Positions 1 through 8,711 are shown, counted from the first letter of the stretch. The stretch: 34,120 bases of DNA from an uncultured Clostridia bacterium (GCA_934792465.1 CAKVOK010000040.1:1-34120); one strand, 5' to 3'. Program-made: numbers and translations. The notes: generated by a model not told the origin, from the letters alone.

Positions 1-69
1 GCACTTGATTGTACTTTGCAGATGATCTAACGCTCCGCCGAAGCTACCGATTCAAACAACCGGGTCTAA
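1..69. repeat. 69-bp direct repeat, left copy
   Basis: This stretch recurs at 29525-29593 with 62 of 69 identical positions and no gaps, in the same orientation. The shared core includes GCTCCGCCGAAGCTACCG. Neither strand gives an uninterrupted reading frame: in the best minus-strand frame both copies have the same TGA stop in the middle. It may be a dispersed intergenic element, a remnant of a mobile element, or a recombination site. The left copy starts at the first base of the window, so its true left end is unknown. Confidence 0.85.
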
Positions 70-175
70 ATGCAGGATATAAGGGGCACATTCTCCGTTA
101 TATTAATATGCTGAATTCACAAAAATAATTTCACATGCCTTTCCGGTTGCTTCCAATATATTTCATTTCTTCAAA

Positions 176-898
176 TCAGTTTTCAAACATAGTCCTTACA
201 AGCTCATATGCAAATATTTGACCCATTTCCTCCGTAGGGTGATTTATCCTGTTTGATAGGATATTATTAATATCAACATCATTACTTCTGAACATATTCC
301 ATATATTGTTACAGTCGCAGATTACTATGTTTTCGGACTTGCAAAGCTCCCGTGCCATATTCAGGTATTCTGTCAGCCAGCCTTCCCGCTCATTTTTAAT
401 GACATTTTTCGCACAATCATTGAGTTTTTCTTCCTCAAACAGTATACTCAGATTATCGCTCCGCACATTTGGCGTTAAAAATATAATTTCCGCCCCTGCG
501 CTTTTAATCTGTCCAAATATCCGTTTCAATGAATTTATATACGTTTCCGCACCGTCCCTGCCAAACATAGCGTCATTGAGTCCGTAGCACACGACAACCG
601 CGTCGGGTCTATAGCTCAATACATCTCGTTCCATGCGCTTCAATCCGTTTTCGGCAGTGTCGCCGCTCAAGCCTGCATTTATTATATTCAGCGGAACTGT
701 AGGATAAAGCTTTCCGAATATGGCTTTTACCTTTTCGGAATAACTGTCTTTTGTTCTTACGCCGGCTTCTATTCTGTCATTTTTAACATACAGTTCAAAG
801 CATCCATGTGTTACGCTGTCGCCGAGAAACGCTATTGTCGGCTGTCTTTCATTCCATATATCAGCCTGTTTTTTCTTGATTTTTTCTATAATCTTCAT
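176..898 (-). CDS. SGNH/GDSL-family hydrolase (probable carbohydrate esterase)
   Basis: A 240-residue protein with no signal peptide, so probably cytoplasmic. Block I of the SGNH fold is seen near residues 24-31 as F-L-G-D-S-V-T-H-G, which carries the nucleophilic serine. Block III is the G-L-N-D motif in the middle, and block V is an N-H-P motif near the C-terminus. The Asp usually found three residues before the catalytic His is not at its normal place (the local sequence is S-N-R-I-N-H-P), so the triad may be Ser-His only. The ATG follows a GGAG site that overlaps the end of the upstream isomerase gene, with which it is nearly contiguous. As the last gene of the transporter unit, a role in removing acetyl or other ester groups from imported oligosaccharides is reasonable. 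The substrate is not shown by the sequence. Confidence 0.85.
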   Translation of the reverse strand: MKIIEKIKKKQADIWNERQPTIAFLGDSVTHGCFELYVKNDRIEAGVRTKDSYSEKVKAIFGKLYPTVPLNIINAGLSGDTAENGLKRMERDVLSYRPDAVVVCYGLNDAMFGRDGAETYINSLKRIFGQIKSAGAEIIFLTPNVRSDNLSILFEEEKLNDCAKNVIKNEREGWLTEYLNMARELCKSENIVICDCNNIWNMFRSNDVDINNILSNRINHPTEEMGQIFAYELVRTMFEN

Positions 899-904
899 AT
901 TCCG

Positions 905-1477
905 TCACTCCGGTTTTGTTTCAAGTTTCAGCGGATAATCTCCGAGCTTATGCACCTTAAATCCGTTCTTTTTGTATTCTTCATAATCAAAAGCTTCAAG
1001 CTCATCTATGGCAAGCTTATGAAACTCATAAAAATTATGCCACCATTCATATCCGCCGCCAAGCTCTGCATTCAGATATGCATCGGCTATATCGCACCCC
1101 ATTTGCGGCGCAACATAAAATGCGCCCATGGCAAGAACATTTACTCCGTTTCCGGTAATTGCTCTAAGCGCCGCCGGGACGCTTTCCACAACGCCTGCGT
1201 GAACGTGCGGACATTTGCTTGCGGCAATATGTATCCCCATTCCCGTACCGCAGAAAATGAGCGCTCTTTCAAACTCTCCCTCGGAAATCATCGACCCTAC
1301 ACGAAGCCCGACTCTATGGAACATCAAATCCGTATCGTTCGGGTCAGAATCAGCTTTTACGCCTATATCGGTAATCTCCCAGCCTTTTTTCCTCAAATGT
1401 TCGCAAACAGCTTCTTTCAGCGGAAATCCCGCAAAATCCGCACCCACCAATAATTTTTTATCACATATTTTATTCAA
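905..1477 (-). CDS. RpiB/LacA/LacB-family sugar-phosphate isomerase
   Basis: A 190-residue protein of the RpiB/LacAB family, which interconverts aldose and ketose sugar phosphates in the cytoplasm. The N-terminus has G-A-D-F-A-G at 12-17, and the active-site loop F-C-G-T-G-M-G has its cysteine at residue 76. The family normally has Asp-His at the first motif; here His is replaced by Phe15, and since that His commonly contacts the phosphate, a changed substrate is possible. The protein is also longer than typical RpiB (about 150 residues). The start is a TTG at 1477, chosen because no other start fits and GGAG lies 10 bases upstream. It sits 25 bases after the permease gene, so it is probably co-transcribed with the importer and may act on the imported sugar. 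Confidence 0.85.
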   Translation of the reverse strand: MNKICDKKLLVGADFAGFPLKEAVCEHLRKKGWEITDIGVKADSDPNDTDLMFHRVGLRVGSMISEGEFERALIFCGTGMGIHIAASKCPHVHAGVVESVPAALRAITGNGVNVLAMGAFYVAPQMGCDIADAYLNAELGGGYEWWHNFYEFHKLAIDELEAFDYEEYKKNGFKVHKLGDYPLKLETKPE

Positions 1478-1502
1478 TTTATCAACACTCCAATCCTATA
1501 AA

Positions 1503-2324
1503 TTATCCCTTAACACTGCCTGCCGTAACTCCGGCGACAAGCTGCTTCTGACAAAGGAAAAACACCGCAAATACAGGAATTGCCAGCAACAGTGCCGCCG
1601 CATTTTTAACAGGTCCCAACGCAACGTTCGGATTTTGCGGAAGCGTATAGTTTACTCCGAACAATGCAAGCGACAGCGGATATTTCTTCTGCGACAAATA
1701 CATAAACGGCGTCATGTAATCGCCCCAGTTTCCCATAAACGTATTAAACACGACTATTGCCATAACCGATTTGCACATAGGCATAAAAATCCTCGGTATC
1801 ATGCTGACATATGAGCAGCCGTCAATAACGGCGGCTTCCTCTATCTCTTTCGGAATACTCATCATATATTGTCTGTACAAAAATATTGTGAACGGGCTGC
1901 CGGCAAGACCGTTTATTACCCAAATCCAATATGTATCTCTTATTCCCAGCTTACTGTATAAAATATACTGCGGTATCTGCATTGCTATTGCCGGTATCAT
2001 CATTTGCGCCAGCGTAAGCATAAACCAGAATCCGTTTCCCTTAACCTTTATCCGTGCAAAAGCGTAGCCGTAAAAAAAGTTTACAAACACACCGAGTACA
2101 AGCGAGATACTCACTATCGTAAGCGAATTTTTCAGATACCTGCCAAACGGTATTAATGTTACGGCAAGCTTATAATTGCTGAATACTATCTTTTTCGGGA
2201 AGCAAACCTGCGGCGTATATAACGGTCTGAGCGAATTGATTATCGTATAATACAGCGGTATTAAAAACACAACCGAAATCAACGTCAGCGCAGCATATGT
2301 CATTATTTTTTTCTTCTTATACAT
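1503..2324 (-). CDS. ABC sugar transporter permease, MalG-like (CUT1 family)
   Basis: A 273-residue inner-membrane permease with about six hydrophobic segments, the first at residues 8-28. The coupling loop has the family E-E-A-A-x-x-D-G-x-x form (E-E-A-A-V-I-D-G-C-S), which docks the ATPase. Family members of this length pair with a MalF-like subunit to import oligosaccharides. The ATG at 2324 has AGGAG eight bases upstream. It follows the other permease gene by 16 bases. No ATP-binding subunit is encoded in the window, so a shared MsmX-type ATPase elsewhere is likely, as is common for CUT1 systems in Firmicutes. Confidence 0.93.
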   Translation of the reverse strand: MYKKKKIMTYAALTLISVVFLIPLYYTIINSLRPLYTPQVCFPKKIVFSNYKLAVTLIPFGRYLKNSLTIVSISLVLGVFVNFFYGYAFARIKVKGNGFWFMLTLAQMMIPAIAMQIPQYILYSKLGIRDTYWIWVINGLAGSPFTIFLYRQYMMSIPKEIEEAAVIDGCSYVSMIPRIFMPMCKSVMAIVVFNTFMGNWGDYMTPFMYLSQKKYPLSLALFGVNYTLPQNPNVALGPVKNAAALLLAIPVFAVFFLCQKQLVAGVTAGSVKG

Positions 2325-2340
2325 AATAATCTCCTATTTT

Positions 2341-3270
2341 CTAATCCACTTCGCTGTATACCCACAATTTTGATGTTTTTTCGGCAAACATCGTCAGCAA
2401 AATTATTACGGCAAAAATAACCCATACCATTGCAAGTCCGTATCCGTATCTCATATTTACAAATATCTGCTGATATACATGCACTATATACGTATACACA
2501 GGCTTTATCGGCATTGACGTAAGCTCGCCGCCCGTCAGCAATACAGGTTCGGCAAAGAGCTGCAGCATAGCAATCATACCGGTAATCAAATTCATATAAA
2601 GCATATTGGAAATAAGAGGTATTGTAATCTTCAGAGTTTTTCTGACAGGTCCTATCCCCTCCAAATCCGCCGCTTCGTAAAGCTCCGGCGATATGCATTT
2701 CATTGCCGCTATATTGGTCAGCACCCCGTTTCCGGCGCTCCACAGCAGCATAATTATTAACGATGTGCGCACATGAGCATATCCCAGCCAATCAATATAT
2801 TTGCCGCCGAACAGTGCGATTACCTGATTGAAAAAACCGTCCGTCTTGGCAAACATACCCTGCCACATCATCGCAATCGCCACTCCGGGTATTATCGCCG
2901 GCAGATAACATATCGTTCTGTATATGCCTATTCCCTTAGCGGCGTTGTTCAGCAGCAGCGACATTATAATACATATCGTCATGGATATAGGTACTACTAT
3001 TACCGCAATCAGTGCGGAACGTCCCATTGATGCGATAGCCCCGCTGTCGGAAAAAAATCTTACATAATTATTAAAGCCCACCACGCTCAGATTATCAAGG
3101 TTGAATCCCGTATAATTCGTAAAGCTGATAAATATTCCCCACAGAAAAGGAAACGCTTTGAATATTATCATAAAAACCGCATACGGGATAATTATACATT
3201 TAAACGCTTTCGACTTCATTCCCTCAATGCTTGATTTGTTTTTTCTGCGTTTTGCCGTTGGTGATTTCAT
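2341..3270 (-). CDS. ABC sugar transporter permease, MalF-like (CUT1 family)
   Basis: A 309-residue integral membrane protein with a basic N-terminus, a first membrane segment at about residues 25-50, and the coupling loop E-L-Y-E-A-A-D-L-E-G near residue 200. This matches the MalF/LacF side of carbohydrate importers. Its ATG overlaps the stop of the solute-binding protein gene by four bases (ATGA), so the two are translationally coupled, and a GGGGGAG site lies inside the end of that upstream gene. With the adjacent MalG-like subunit it should form the membrane channel. Confidence 0.93.
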   Translation of the reverse strand: MKSPTAKRRKNKSSIEGMKSKAFKCIIIPYAVFMIIFKAFPFLWGIFISFTNYTGFNLDNLSVVGFNNYVRFFSDSGAIASMGRSALIAVIVVPISMTICIIMSLLLNNAAKGIGIYRTICYLPAIIPGVAIAMMWQGMFAKTDGFFNQVIALFGGKYIDWLGYAHVRTSLIIMLLWSAGNGVLTNIAAMKCISPELYEAADLEGIGPVRKTLKITIPLISNMLYMNLITGMIAMLQLFAEPVLLTGGELTSMPIKPVYTYIVHVYQQIFVNMRYGYGLAMVWVIFAVIILLTMFAEKTSKLWVYSEVD

Positions 3271-4631
3271 TTTTTATTCTCCCCCGCAATTTCCATCCCC
3301 TCGGAAATTAATGCCGTCAGTTCTTTATCAATCTCTTTCAATGCCTCGTCCACCGTGCTTGTTCCGTATAATACCGGGACATAATATTTGTCAAACACTG
3401 ATTTTTCACTTGCAAAATTGACATACGGATTAATTCTTATATCATTTCTCAAATATTTCGCATCGTCCAGTGTTGACGCAAGTATTGATTTTTCAAATTC
3501 AGTGTTTACGGGAAGCAGCGCTTCTCTCGCCTTTGTTGCCGGCATTCCGAACCCTTTTTTCGCTCTCATATCCGCAAGCTCGCCGAAATGTATGTATTCC
3601 CACAGTTCATATGCTTCATCCTTGTGCTTGCTGTCTGCCGATATGCCTGCTCCGGCACCCGAGAGTATTGCCGCAAACCTCTCGCCTTTATTAACAACCG
3701 GACTCGGAATAAGCGCTATATCTTCCGTCGATACCTTGCCCTCATCGCCGGCATTCTCCATTACGGCTTTTGCCCAATATCCGGACATCATTATACCGAT
3801 TTTTCCTGATGTAAACCATGCCATTTCATCGTCAACCGGATTCAGCTTGCTTGCCATGACCCCGGATTTCTGCAAATTCGTATAATACTCAAAAACTTCT
3901 TTTGTAACCGGACTTTTCGTAAGCGTAGTACCCTTATAATCGTCTGTCCAGAGCGATTCTCCTCGTTGCGTCAGCATCATTTCCAGTATAAGCGGCATAG
4001 GTGTCGATATGCTCATTCCTATACGCTCTATACTTCCGTCCTTGTTTATCTTCGTGATTTTCTTTGCGGCGTCGCAAAGCTCGTCCCATGTCATAGCCTG
4101 ATTTTCTTCCGGTAAATTAACACCGGCTTCTCTGAAAAGCTTCTTATTAATCCAAAGCTGCGTATCAACGCTCCAGTCTTTCACGCATCCGTATATACTG
4201 CCTTTACCTCTTTCCTTTCCGTCATATCTGAAAAGATTAACGGAGTCGTTTAAATCGTTTAAATCTATTACTTTGCTTTTTGCGATATAATCATCAAGCG
4301 GTATAATCATCTTTCTCGAAACATATGTCGGAATATCCTCGAATCCCGAAAGACGTATTATATCCGGTGCGTTTCCTGCCGCTATCATAGACATCATCTG
4401 CGAATTTGAGCCGGACATCGGTATAGATTCTATCTCTATATTCGGATGCTCTTTCAAATATCCCGCAAAAATCGTTTCGACATCCGTTTCGTCGCTTCCG
4501 AGTTCTTTCAATGAATATGTAACCTGCAATTTGATTTTTTCGTCTTTCTTGGTTTCGGTCTTTTCCGTTGAGCCACAGCCCGCAAGCAGGCAGCCGGCAA
4601 GCAGCAATGCACCTATTCTTAATTTTTTCAT
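3267..4631 (-). CDS. extracellular sugar-binding lipoprotein of ABC importer
   Basis: A CUT1-type solute-binding protein of 454 residues, anchored outside the membrane. The N-terminus is basic, then hydrophobic, then a lipobox L-L-A-G-C around residue 20, followed by a charged Thr/Lys/Glu-rich linker. The body has the mixed alpha/beta character of family 1 binding proteins. An upstream in-frame ATG at 4649 would add six residues, but it has no ribosome site, whereas the ATG at 4631 has AAAGGAAAG about nine bases before it. The gene is the first of the unit behind the 4668-4697 promoter. The ligand is not evident; the surrounding hydrolases suggest an oligosaccharide. Confidence 0.93.
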   Translation of the reverse strand: MKKLRIGALLLAGCLLAGCGSTEKTETKKDEKIKLQVTYSLKELGSDETDVETIFAGYLKEHPNIEIESIPMSGSNSQMMSMIAAGNAPDIIRLSGFEDIPTYVSRKMIIPLDDYIAKSKVIDLNDLNDSVNLFRYDGKERGKGSIYGCVKDWSVDTQLWINKKLFREAGVNLPEENQAMTWDELCDAAKKITKINKDGSIERIGMSISTPMPLILEMMLTQRGESLWTDDYKGTTLTKSPVTKEVFEYYTNLQKSGVMASKLNPVDDEMAWFTSGKIGIMMSGYWAKAVMENAGDEGKVSTEDIALIPSPVVNKGERFAAILSGAGAGISADSKHKDEAYELWEYIHFGELADMRAKKGFGMPATKAREALLPVNTEFEKSILASTLDDAKYLRNDIRINPYVNFASEKSVFDKYYVPVLYGTSTVDEALKEIDKELTALISEGMEIAGENKK

Positions 4632-4667
4632 ACTTTTCTTTCCTTTCATACAGCAATATTTATCTAT

Positions 4668-4697
4668 AGTATAACATAAATCTTAATTTCATCTCAA
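4668..4697 (-). promoter_or_regulatory. promoter of the importer unit
   Basis: On the minus strand a TTGAGA -35 element (4692-4697) and a TATACT -10 element (4668-4673) are separated by 18 bases, about 20 bases upstream of the solute-binding protein ribosome site. It lies between the kinase gene and the importer genes, which argues for a separate transcription unit. The spacer overlaps one arm of a perfect inverted repeat. Confidence 0.65.
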
Positions 4698-4719
4698 GCA
4701 GACAAAATTAAGATTTATG
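4675..4719. promoter_or_regulatory. 15-bp perfect inverted repeat over the importer promoter (candidate operator)
   Basis: Arms 4675-4689 and 4705-4719 are exact reverse complements (CATAAATCTTAATTT and AAATTAAGATTTATG) with 15 bases between them. One arm lies in the -35/-10 spacer and the -35 hexamer is in the central gap. No run of T follows on the minus strand, so an intrinsic terminator of the kinase gene is less likely than a binding site for a regulator. Confidence 0.6.
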
Positions 4720-4727
4720 CAAATATA

Positions 4728-7322
4728 TTAAGTTTTTATAATAATATTTATCTTTGTTCCCTTCATGAAAGTGCTTTCGACGGTCATCTTGCAGTTTTCA
4801 CCGTAATACAGCTTCAACCTTTTGTAAATATTCGCCATTCCGACCGCTTCCTGTGCATTTTCGTCCGACTCCATATTTTCGATAATTTCATCAAGCTTTT
4901 CTTTGCGTATACCTATCCCGTTGTCCGTTACGGTTATTGACAGCAGCCCGTTTTCATATTTTGTCGTAATATGTATTTCGCCGCTGCAGCATATCCCGTT
5001 CATGCCGTGTACAATCGCATTTTCTATGAGCGGCTGTATAATCAGCTTCGGAATTTTACATTCCAGCGATTTCTCCGCAGTTTCGATATAACATTTGAAC
5101 AGGTTTCCGAATCTGTATTCCTGTATCTTAATATAGCTTTGGATATGTTCTATTTCCTCACGCAGTGTAACTGTTGCGTCCGACCTTGTGGTGGAATATC
5201 TGAATAATTTCGTCAGTGCCACAATTATTTTACTCGCTTCTTCATTGCCGAACTGCAATGCCTGCAAATTTATAACTTCAAGCGTATTATACAAAAAATG
5301 CGGGTTAATCTGATGCTGTAAAACGTTCAGTTCAGCTTTCGTCTTCAGTGCGATTATCTCCTGTTCCCTTGTTTTCATTCTTGTCTGCTCATCAATAAGA
5401 ATATGTATTTTGTCAATCATGCGGTTATATGCTACGATAACCTCTTCGATTTCATCCATATTGTTATTGTTCGCTTTCATATAAGTGCCGCCGCTGTCCA
5501 TGCTTTCTCCTATCAGCATAAGAGGATTCACAAATTTGAACGATATTCCCCATGAAATTAAAATAACAACAATAAGCACACCGAGCATTAATATAATATT
5601 AACCGTAAACTGCCTGTAACTCTTATAATACAGCATATCCTTGCTGATTGCGGTACACATCGTCCAGCCGATATACCCGATATTATCCTTAATAATCAAA
5701 AAATTACCGTTTTCCGTTTCCTGTGCGAACGTGGAATATACCGTTGTATCACCGCTGTATATCTTTATATCCGGTGCGTTTTTTCCGCCGATGCCGTTAA
5801 AAATATTATTATTGTACAAAACACAGCAATAACCGATTATATTATCCTTGTTATCACGTATTTTTGACACCCCGAGTATATTTTCATCTCCGAAAATCTC
5901 ATTCGATGCAGCTACTATCTGTTTATCATATTTCATATTTTCCAAAATGCTTCTCATATATTCCGAAAGGTCTTTTCGCAGCATTTTGGAAGCCGCTCCC
6001 GTCGTATTGCTGACTACATTGAAGTCCCTGTCGATAACAATGCACGGTTCATATTCGTTAAGTCTGCGTATGCCGTTTTCTCCGTATTGCTTTATCAGAT
6101 ACCCCTGCGTCTGAATCCTGCTGTACTCCTCACTGTCTATGCTGCGTATCATATGTATGTGTTCGTCCGTATACCTCAAAACATTGTATTCCGTCTGCAT
6201 TCTGCGGAAATTATATACTCCGAACGTCATATCCTTTATACAGTGCAAAAACAGCACGGAATAAAACATTCCGGCAAATATACTCGGCAGCACTACCGCA
6301 TAAATCAGCGCAGTATAAATATTTTTCAAAATAAAGGATTTTCCGTTCCTCGAAATTTTATCATCGTATATATCTATCTTTTTAAGTTCATCTTCCTTTG
6401 AATGAAGTTTCATTATATTTGATAATCCTATATACGGACGTACAATTCTGTGCGCACAGTGCCGTGCCGCTTTATAAAGAATTATCGTCATAAATATATT
6501 AAATATCAATACAGCGGCAATCAGCAGAAGCGTTCCGGCATCAAAAAGCATCCGATTCGTCTGCAAATTCAGTATAAGCCCGTCTGTCAGCTCAATCTGC
6601 CCGGACATAGGCACATTCCTTTTATATTCAAGCAAAACCTCACCGCCGGCGTTTTCAACGCTGTAGCCGATATTTGTTTCTTCTGCCATATTATTGATTA
6701 TATCAAATGCGGATTCGCTTATTTTAATCAGAATATACGTATTTTTTCCGTATATTCCGTACAGCAGGCTGTCATCCGTAAACTTATACAGTTCATCAAA
6801 TTCCTTGCTGCCTGTTCCCTCTTTCGGCAATCTTCCGGGAAGCTTATACAGCAACTCCGTTACTCCTCCTTTTTTCAAATCATCCTGATTCAGCAGCACA
6901 TCTTCAAATTCGCAGCAGCCGTCCTTAGTTATCCAAAATGACTTTTGATTTTTATTTTCTCCGAATACATATATCCCGTCCGCAAACCAAAAGTCCGACT
7001 GTGCATTGTTCATTATATTTTTTGCTTTAAGATACAGCTCATATGCCTTATCCTGATTTTTAAGCTGCCAATATTTCGTTGTATAGTCATCCAGTTCGGA
7101 CTCCGCATATTTCGCCAGGTTTTTCAGGTTGCCGAACACATAGTCTATATCCTCTTCAAAGAATTCACGCTGTTTTTCGGCAAGTTCCGCATTTGTTTCC
7201 TGTTTTGTCTGAAAATACCTGACAAAACTCAATCCGCAGAATATTGTCTGAAGCAGTATGTTAAACAAAAAAATCATCAGAAATATTTTTCTGCTGTAAA
7301 GGCTCTGTTTATTTTTCTTCAT
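4728..7322 (-). CDS. YesM-type sensor histidine kinase with two sensor modules
   Basis: An 864-residue membrane kinase of the LytS/YesM class. Membrane segments are at about 14-33, 262-285, 333-360 and 572-595, giving two separate extracellular regions of about 230 and 210 residues. A HAMP-like linker follows the fourth segment, then the His_kinase motif H-Q-I-N-P-H-F-L-Y-N with the likely phosphorylated His at 675. The ATP-binding domain has N-A-I-V-H-G and D-N-G-I-G-I. Family members usually have one extracellular region and about 560-620 residues, so this is a doubled sensor. I chose the ATG at 7322, which overlaps the regulator gene by 14 bases and has GGAGG upstream; the frame stays open to 7412. 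It probably signals to the adjacent regulator in response to an extracellular saccharide. Confidence 0.92.
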   Translation of the reverse strand: MKKNKQSLYSRKIFLMIFLFNILLQTIFCGLSFVRYFQTKQETNAELAEKQREFFEEDIDYVFGNLKNLAKYAESELDDYTTKYWQLKNQDKAYELYLKAKNIMNNAQSDFWFADGIYVFGENKNQKSFWITKDGCCEFEDVLLNQDDLKKGGVTELLYKLPGRLPKEGTGSKEFDELYKFTDDSLLYGIYGKNTYILIKISESAFDIINNMAEETNIGYSVENAGGEVLLEYKRNVPMSGQIELTDGLILNLQTNRMLFDAGTLLLIAAVLIFNIFMTIILYKAARHCAHRIVRPYIGLSNIMKLHSKEDELKKIDIYDDKISRNGKSFILKNIYTALIYAVVLPSIFAGMFYSVLFLHCIKDMTFGVYNFRRMQTEYNVLRYTDEHIHMIRSIDSEEYSRIQTQGYLIKQYGENGIRRLNEYEPCIVIDRDFNVVSNTTGAASKMLRKDLSEYMRSILENMKYDKQIVAASNEIFGDENILGVSKIRDNKDNIIGYCCVLYNNNIFNGIGGKNAPDIKIYSGDTTVYSTFAQETENGNFLIIKDNIGYIGWTMCTAISKDMLYYKSYRQFTVNIILMLGVLIVVILISWGISFKFVNPLMLIGESMDSGGTYMKANNNNMDEIEEVIVAYNRMIDKIHILIDEQTRMKTREQEIIALKTKAELNVLQHQINPHFLYNTLEVINLQALQFGNEEASKIIVALTKLFRYSTTRSDATVTLREEIEHIQSYIKIQEYRFGNLFKCYIETAEKSLECKIPKLIIQPLIENAIVHGMNGICCSGEIHITTKYENGLLSITVTDNGIGIRKEKLDEIIENMESDENAQEAVGMANIYKRLKLYYGENCKMTVESTFMKGTKINIIIKT

Positions 7323-8571
7323 TATCTTTTCCGCCTCCGCACTGCTTGTATTCATACGGCGACATTCCCGTATAATTCTTAAATACCTTTCCGAAATACT
7401 GCGGACTTTCATATCCTACCATTTTAGCGATTTTGTTCATGCGAAGCATTGTCCCTTCGATAAGCTCCTTTGCCTGCGATATTCTGTATTCCGTCAGATA
7501 ATCTATGAAATTTATACCCATGTTTTTTTTAAACAATGTACTCAAGTATATATGATTTATACATGCGGCGTCTGCTGCATCTTTCAGCGTTATCTGTCTG
7601 CTGTAGTTGCTGTGTATGAACTCCAGCACCGTTTGCATAATCAGATTTTTATTTTCTTTCGGCTTTGTATCCAATACCACGGCGTCGTCAACGCTGCTGC
7701 TTTCAAGAAGTTTTCCCGCTTCTCTTGCAGCGCTGTTTGTTTCTCCGCTGCCATACCTGCCGCTGATACCGCAGGATATTGTCGTTCTCAGTATTCCCGC
7801 CATATCGGCATATATATTATCCTTTATTTCACAGCCTACATTATACAGTTCCGTATCCGTTTTATTTTGAGTAGATATTATATAAATGCTGTTGTCCGCC
7901 TTGTTCAAAAAGCTGTAGCCTATCATATTTTCAGCGCAAAACTGCGCCGCTATTCTCTTCAGTCCCATTCCTATAAGCTTGTGGCGTTCTTTATCACTCG
8001 CCGTATTTTCGTCACACTTCAGGAATAATATATTATACTCTTCCGGCAGTGTTATTCCTGCCATTCTGCATTGTTCCTCGAAATTATCTTCTTTGAAAGT
8101 ATCGAATAAAAGCTGCCGCATCACTTTTTCATACATTGCCTCTCCCATGATTATCGCTTTTCTCTCCAACTCGAGCATAGACTGTTTTTCGGCATTACGT
8201 TTCTTTATATCCTCTGCAGCCTCCGACACGATTTTAAATAAATTGTTTATCTCAATCGGTTTAAGCAAATATCCGAACACCTTATATTCCAGGCATTTTC
8301 TTGCATACTCAAATTCATCGTAGCCGCTTAATATGATAACCATTACTCCCGGAAATTCCTCGTTTACGGCTTTCGCAAGCTCAATTCCGTTCATAATCGG
8401 CATTCTTATATCCGTAATAATTATATCGACCGAATTGTAGTGCAGCTGATTGTATGCAACCAAGCCGTTGTCGCACACACATTCTACTTCAATACCGATT
8501 TTCTCCCAGTCAAGCTGTTCTATCTTATCACGTATTCCTCTTTCGTCATCGACAATCATCATTTTAAGCAT
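7309..8571 (-). CDS. YesN-type response regulator (receiver plus AraC DNA-binding domain)
   Basis: A 420-residue two-domain regulator. The receiver occupies residues 1-120, with the acidic pair D8/D9, the phosphorylation site D54 in the I-T-D-I-R-M-P motif and a Lys in the L-L-K-P-I-E motif near 103. A linker of about 180 residues without a recognised fold leads to a C-terminal double helix-turn-helix AraC domain (about 310-412), with the family signatures N-x-x-Y-L-S-x-L-F-K-K and the final F-K-x-Y-x-G-M-S-P-x-E-Y. The gene is first in its unit, behind a near-consensus promoter, and overlaps the kinase gene. It probably activates the importer and surface-enzyme promoters. Confidence 0.94.
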   Translation of the reverse strand: MLKMMIVDDERGIRDKIEQLDWEKIGIEVECVCDNGLVAYNQLHYNSVDIIITDIRMPIMNGIELAKAVNEEFPGVMVIILSGYDEFEYARKCLEYKVFGYLLKPIEINNLFKIVSEAAEDIKKRNAEKQSMLELERKAIIMGEAMYEKVMRQLLFDTFKEDNFEEQCRMAGITLPEEYNILFLKCDENTASDKERHKLIGMGLKRIAAQFCAENMIGYSFLNKADNSIYIISTQNKTDTELYNVGCEIKDNIYADMAGILRTTISCGISGRYGSGETNSAAREAGKLLESSSVDDAVVLDTKPKENKNLIMQTVLEFIHSNYSRQITLKDAADAACINHIYLSTLFKKNMGINFIDYLTEYRISQAKELIEGTMLRMNKIAKMVGYESPQYFGKVFKNYTGMSPYEYKQCGGGKDNEEK

Positions 8572-8610
8572 ACAGCAACTGCCCTCCGTAAAAAATAATC
8601 CTCGTATTTA

Positions 8611-8640
8611 ATTATAATATAAACCTGCGGTCTTTGTCAA
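8611..8640 (-). promoter_or_regulatory. promoter of the two-component system genes
   Basis: On the minus strand a perfect TTGACA (8635-8640) and a perfect TATAAT (8611-8616) are 18 bases apart. The regulator ATG at 8571 follows with GGAGG in between. Both hexamers match the sigma-A consensus, so fairly high constitutive expression is expected. Confidence 0.85.
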
Positions 8641-8656
8641 CACCAATATGCAAGAC

Positions 8657-8698
8657 AAAAGCCCCTTATAATATTGAATTTTATCACAAGGGGCTTTT
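8657..8698 (-). terminator. intrinsic terminator of the surface-enzyme unit (bidirectional form)
   Basis: The arms AAAAGCCCCTT (8657-8667) and AAGGGGCTTTT (8688-8698) are perfectly complementary around a 20-base AT-rich loop. On the minus strand the second arm ends in a short T run just after the stop at 8712; on the plus strand the run is TTTTT. It separates the five-gene surface unit from the two-component promoter. Confidence 0.9.
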
Positions 8699-8711
8699 TC
8701 TTTTGTATACA

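Noticed and set aside
2303..2791. 162-codon minus-strand ORF inside the MalF-like permease gene
   Set aside because: It is an alternate frame of the permease gene with odd composition (many Cys, Tyr, Arg) and no ribosome site; the permease frame is clearly the real one.
4675..4719. Inverted repeat as a terminator of the kinase gene
   Set aside because: No T run follows the second arm on the minus strand and the promoter elements overlap it.
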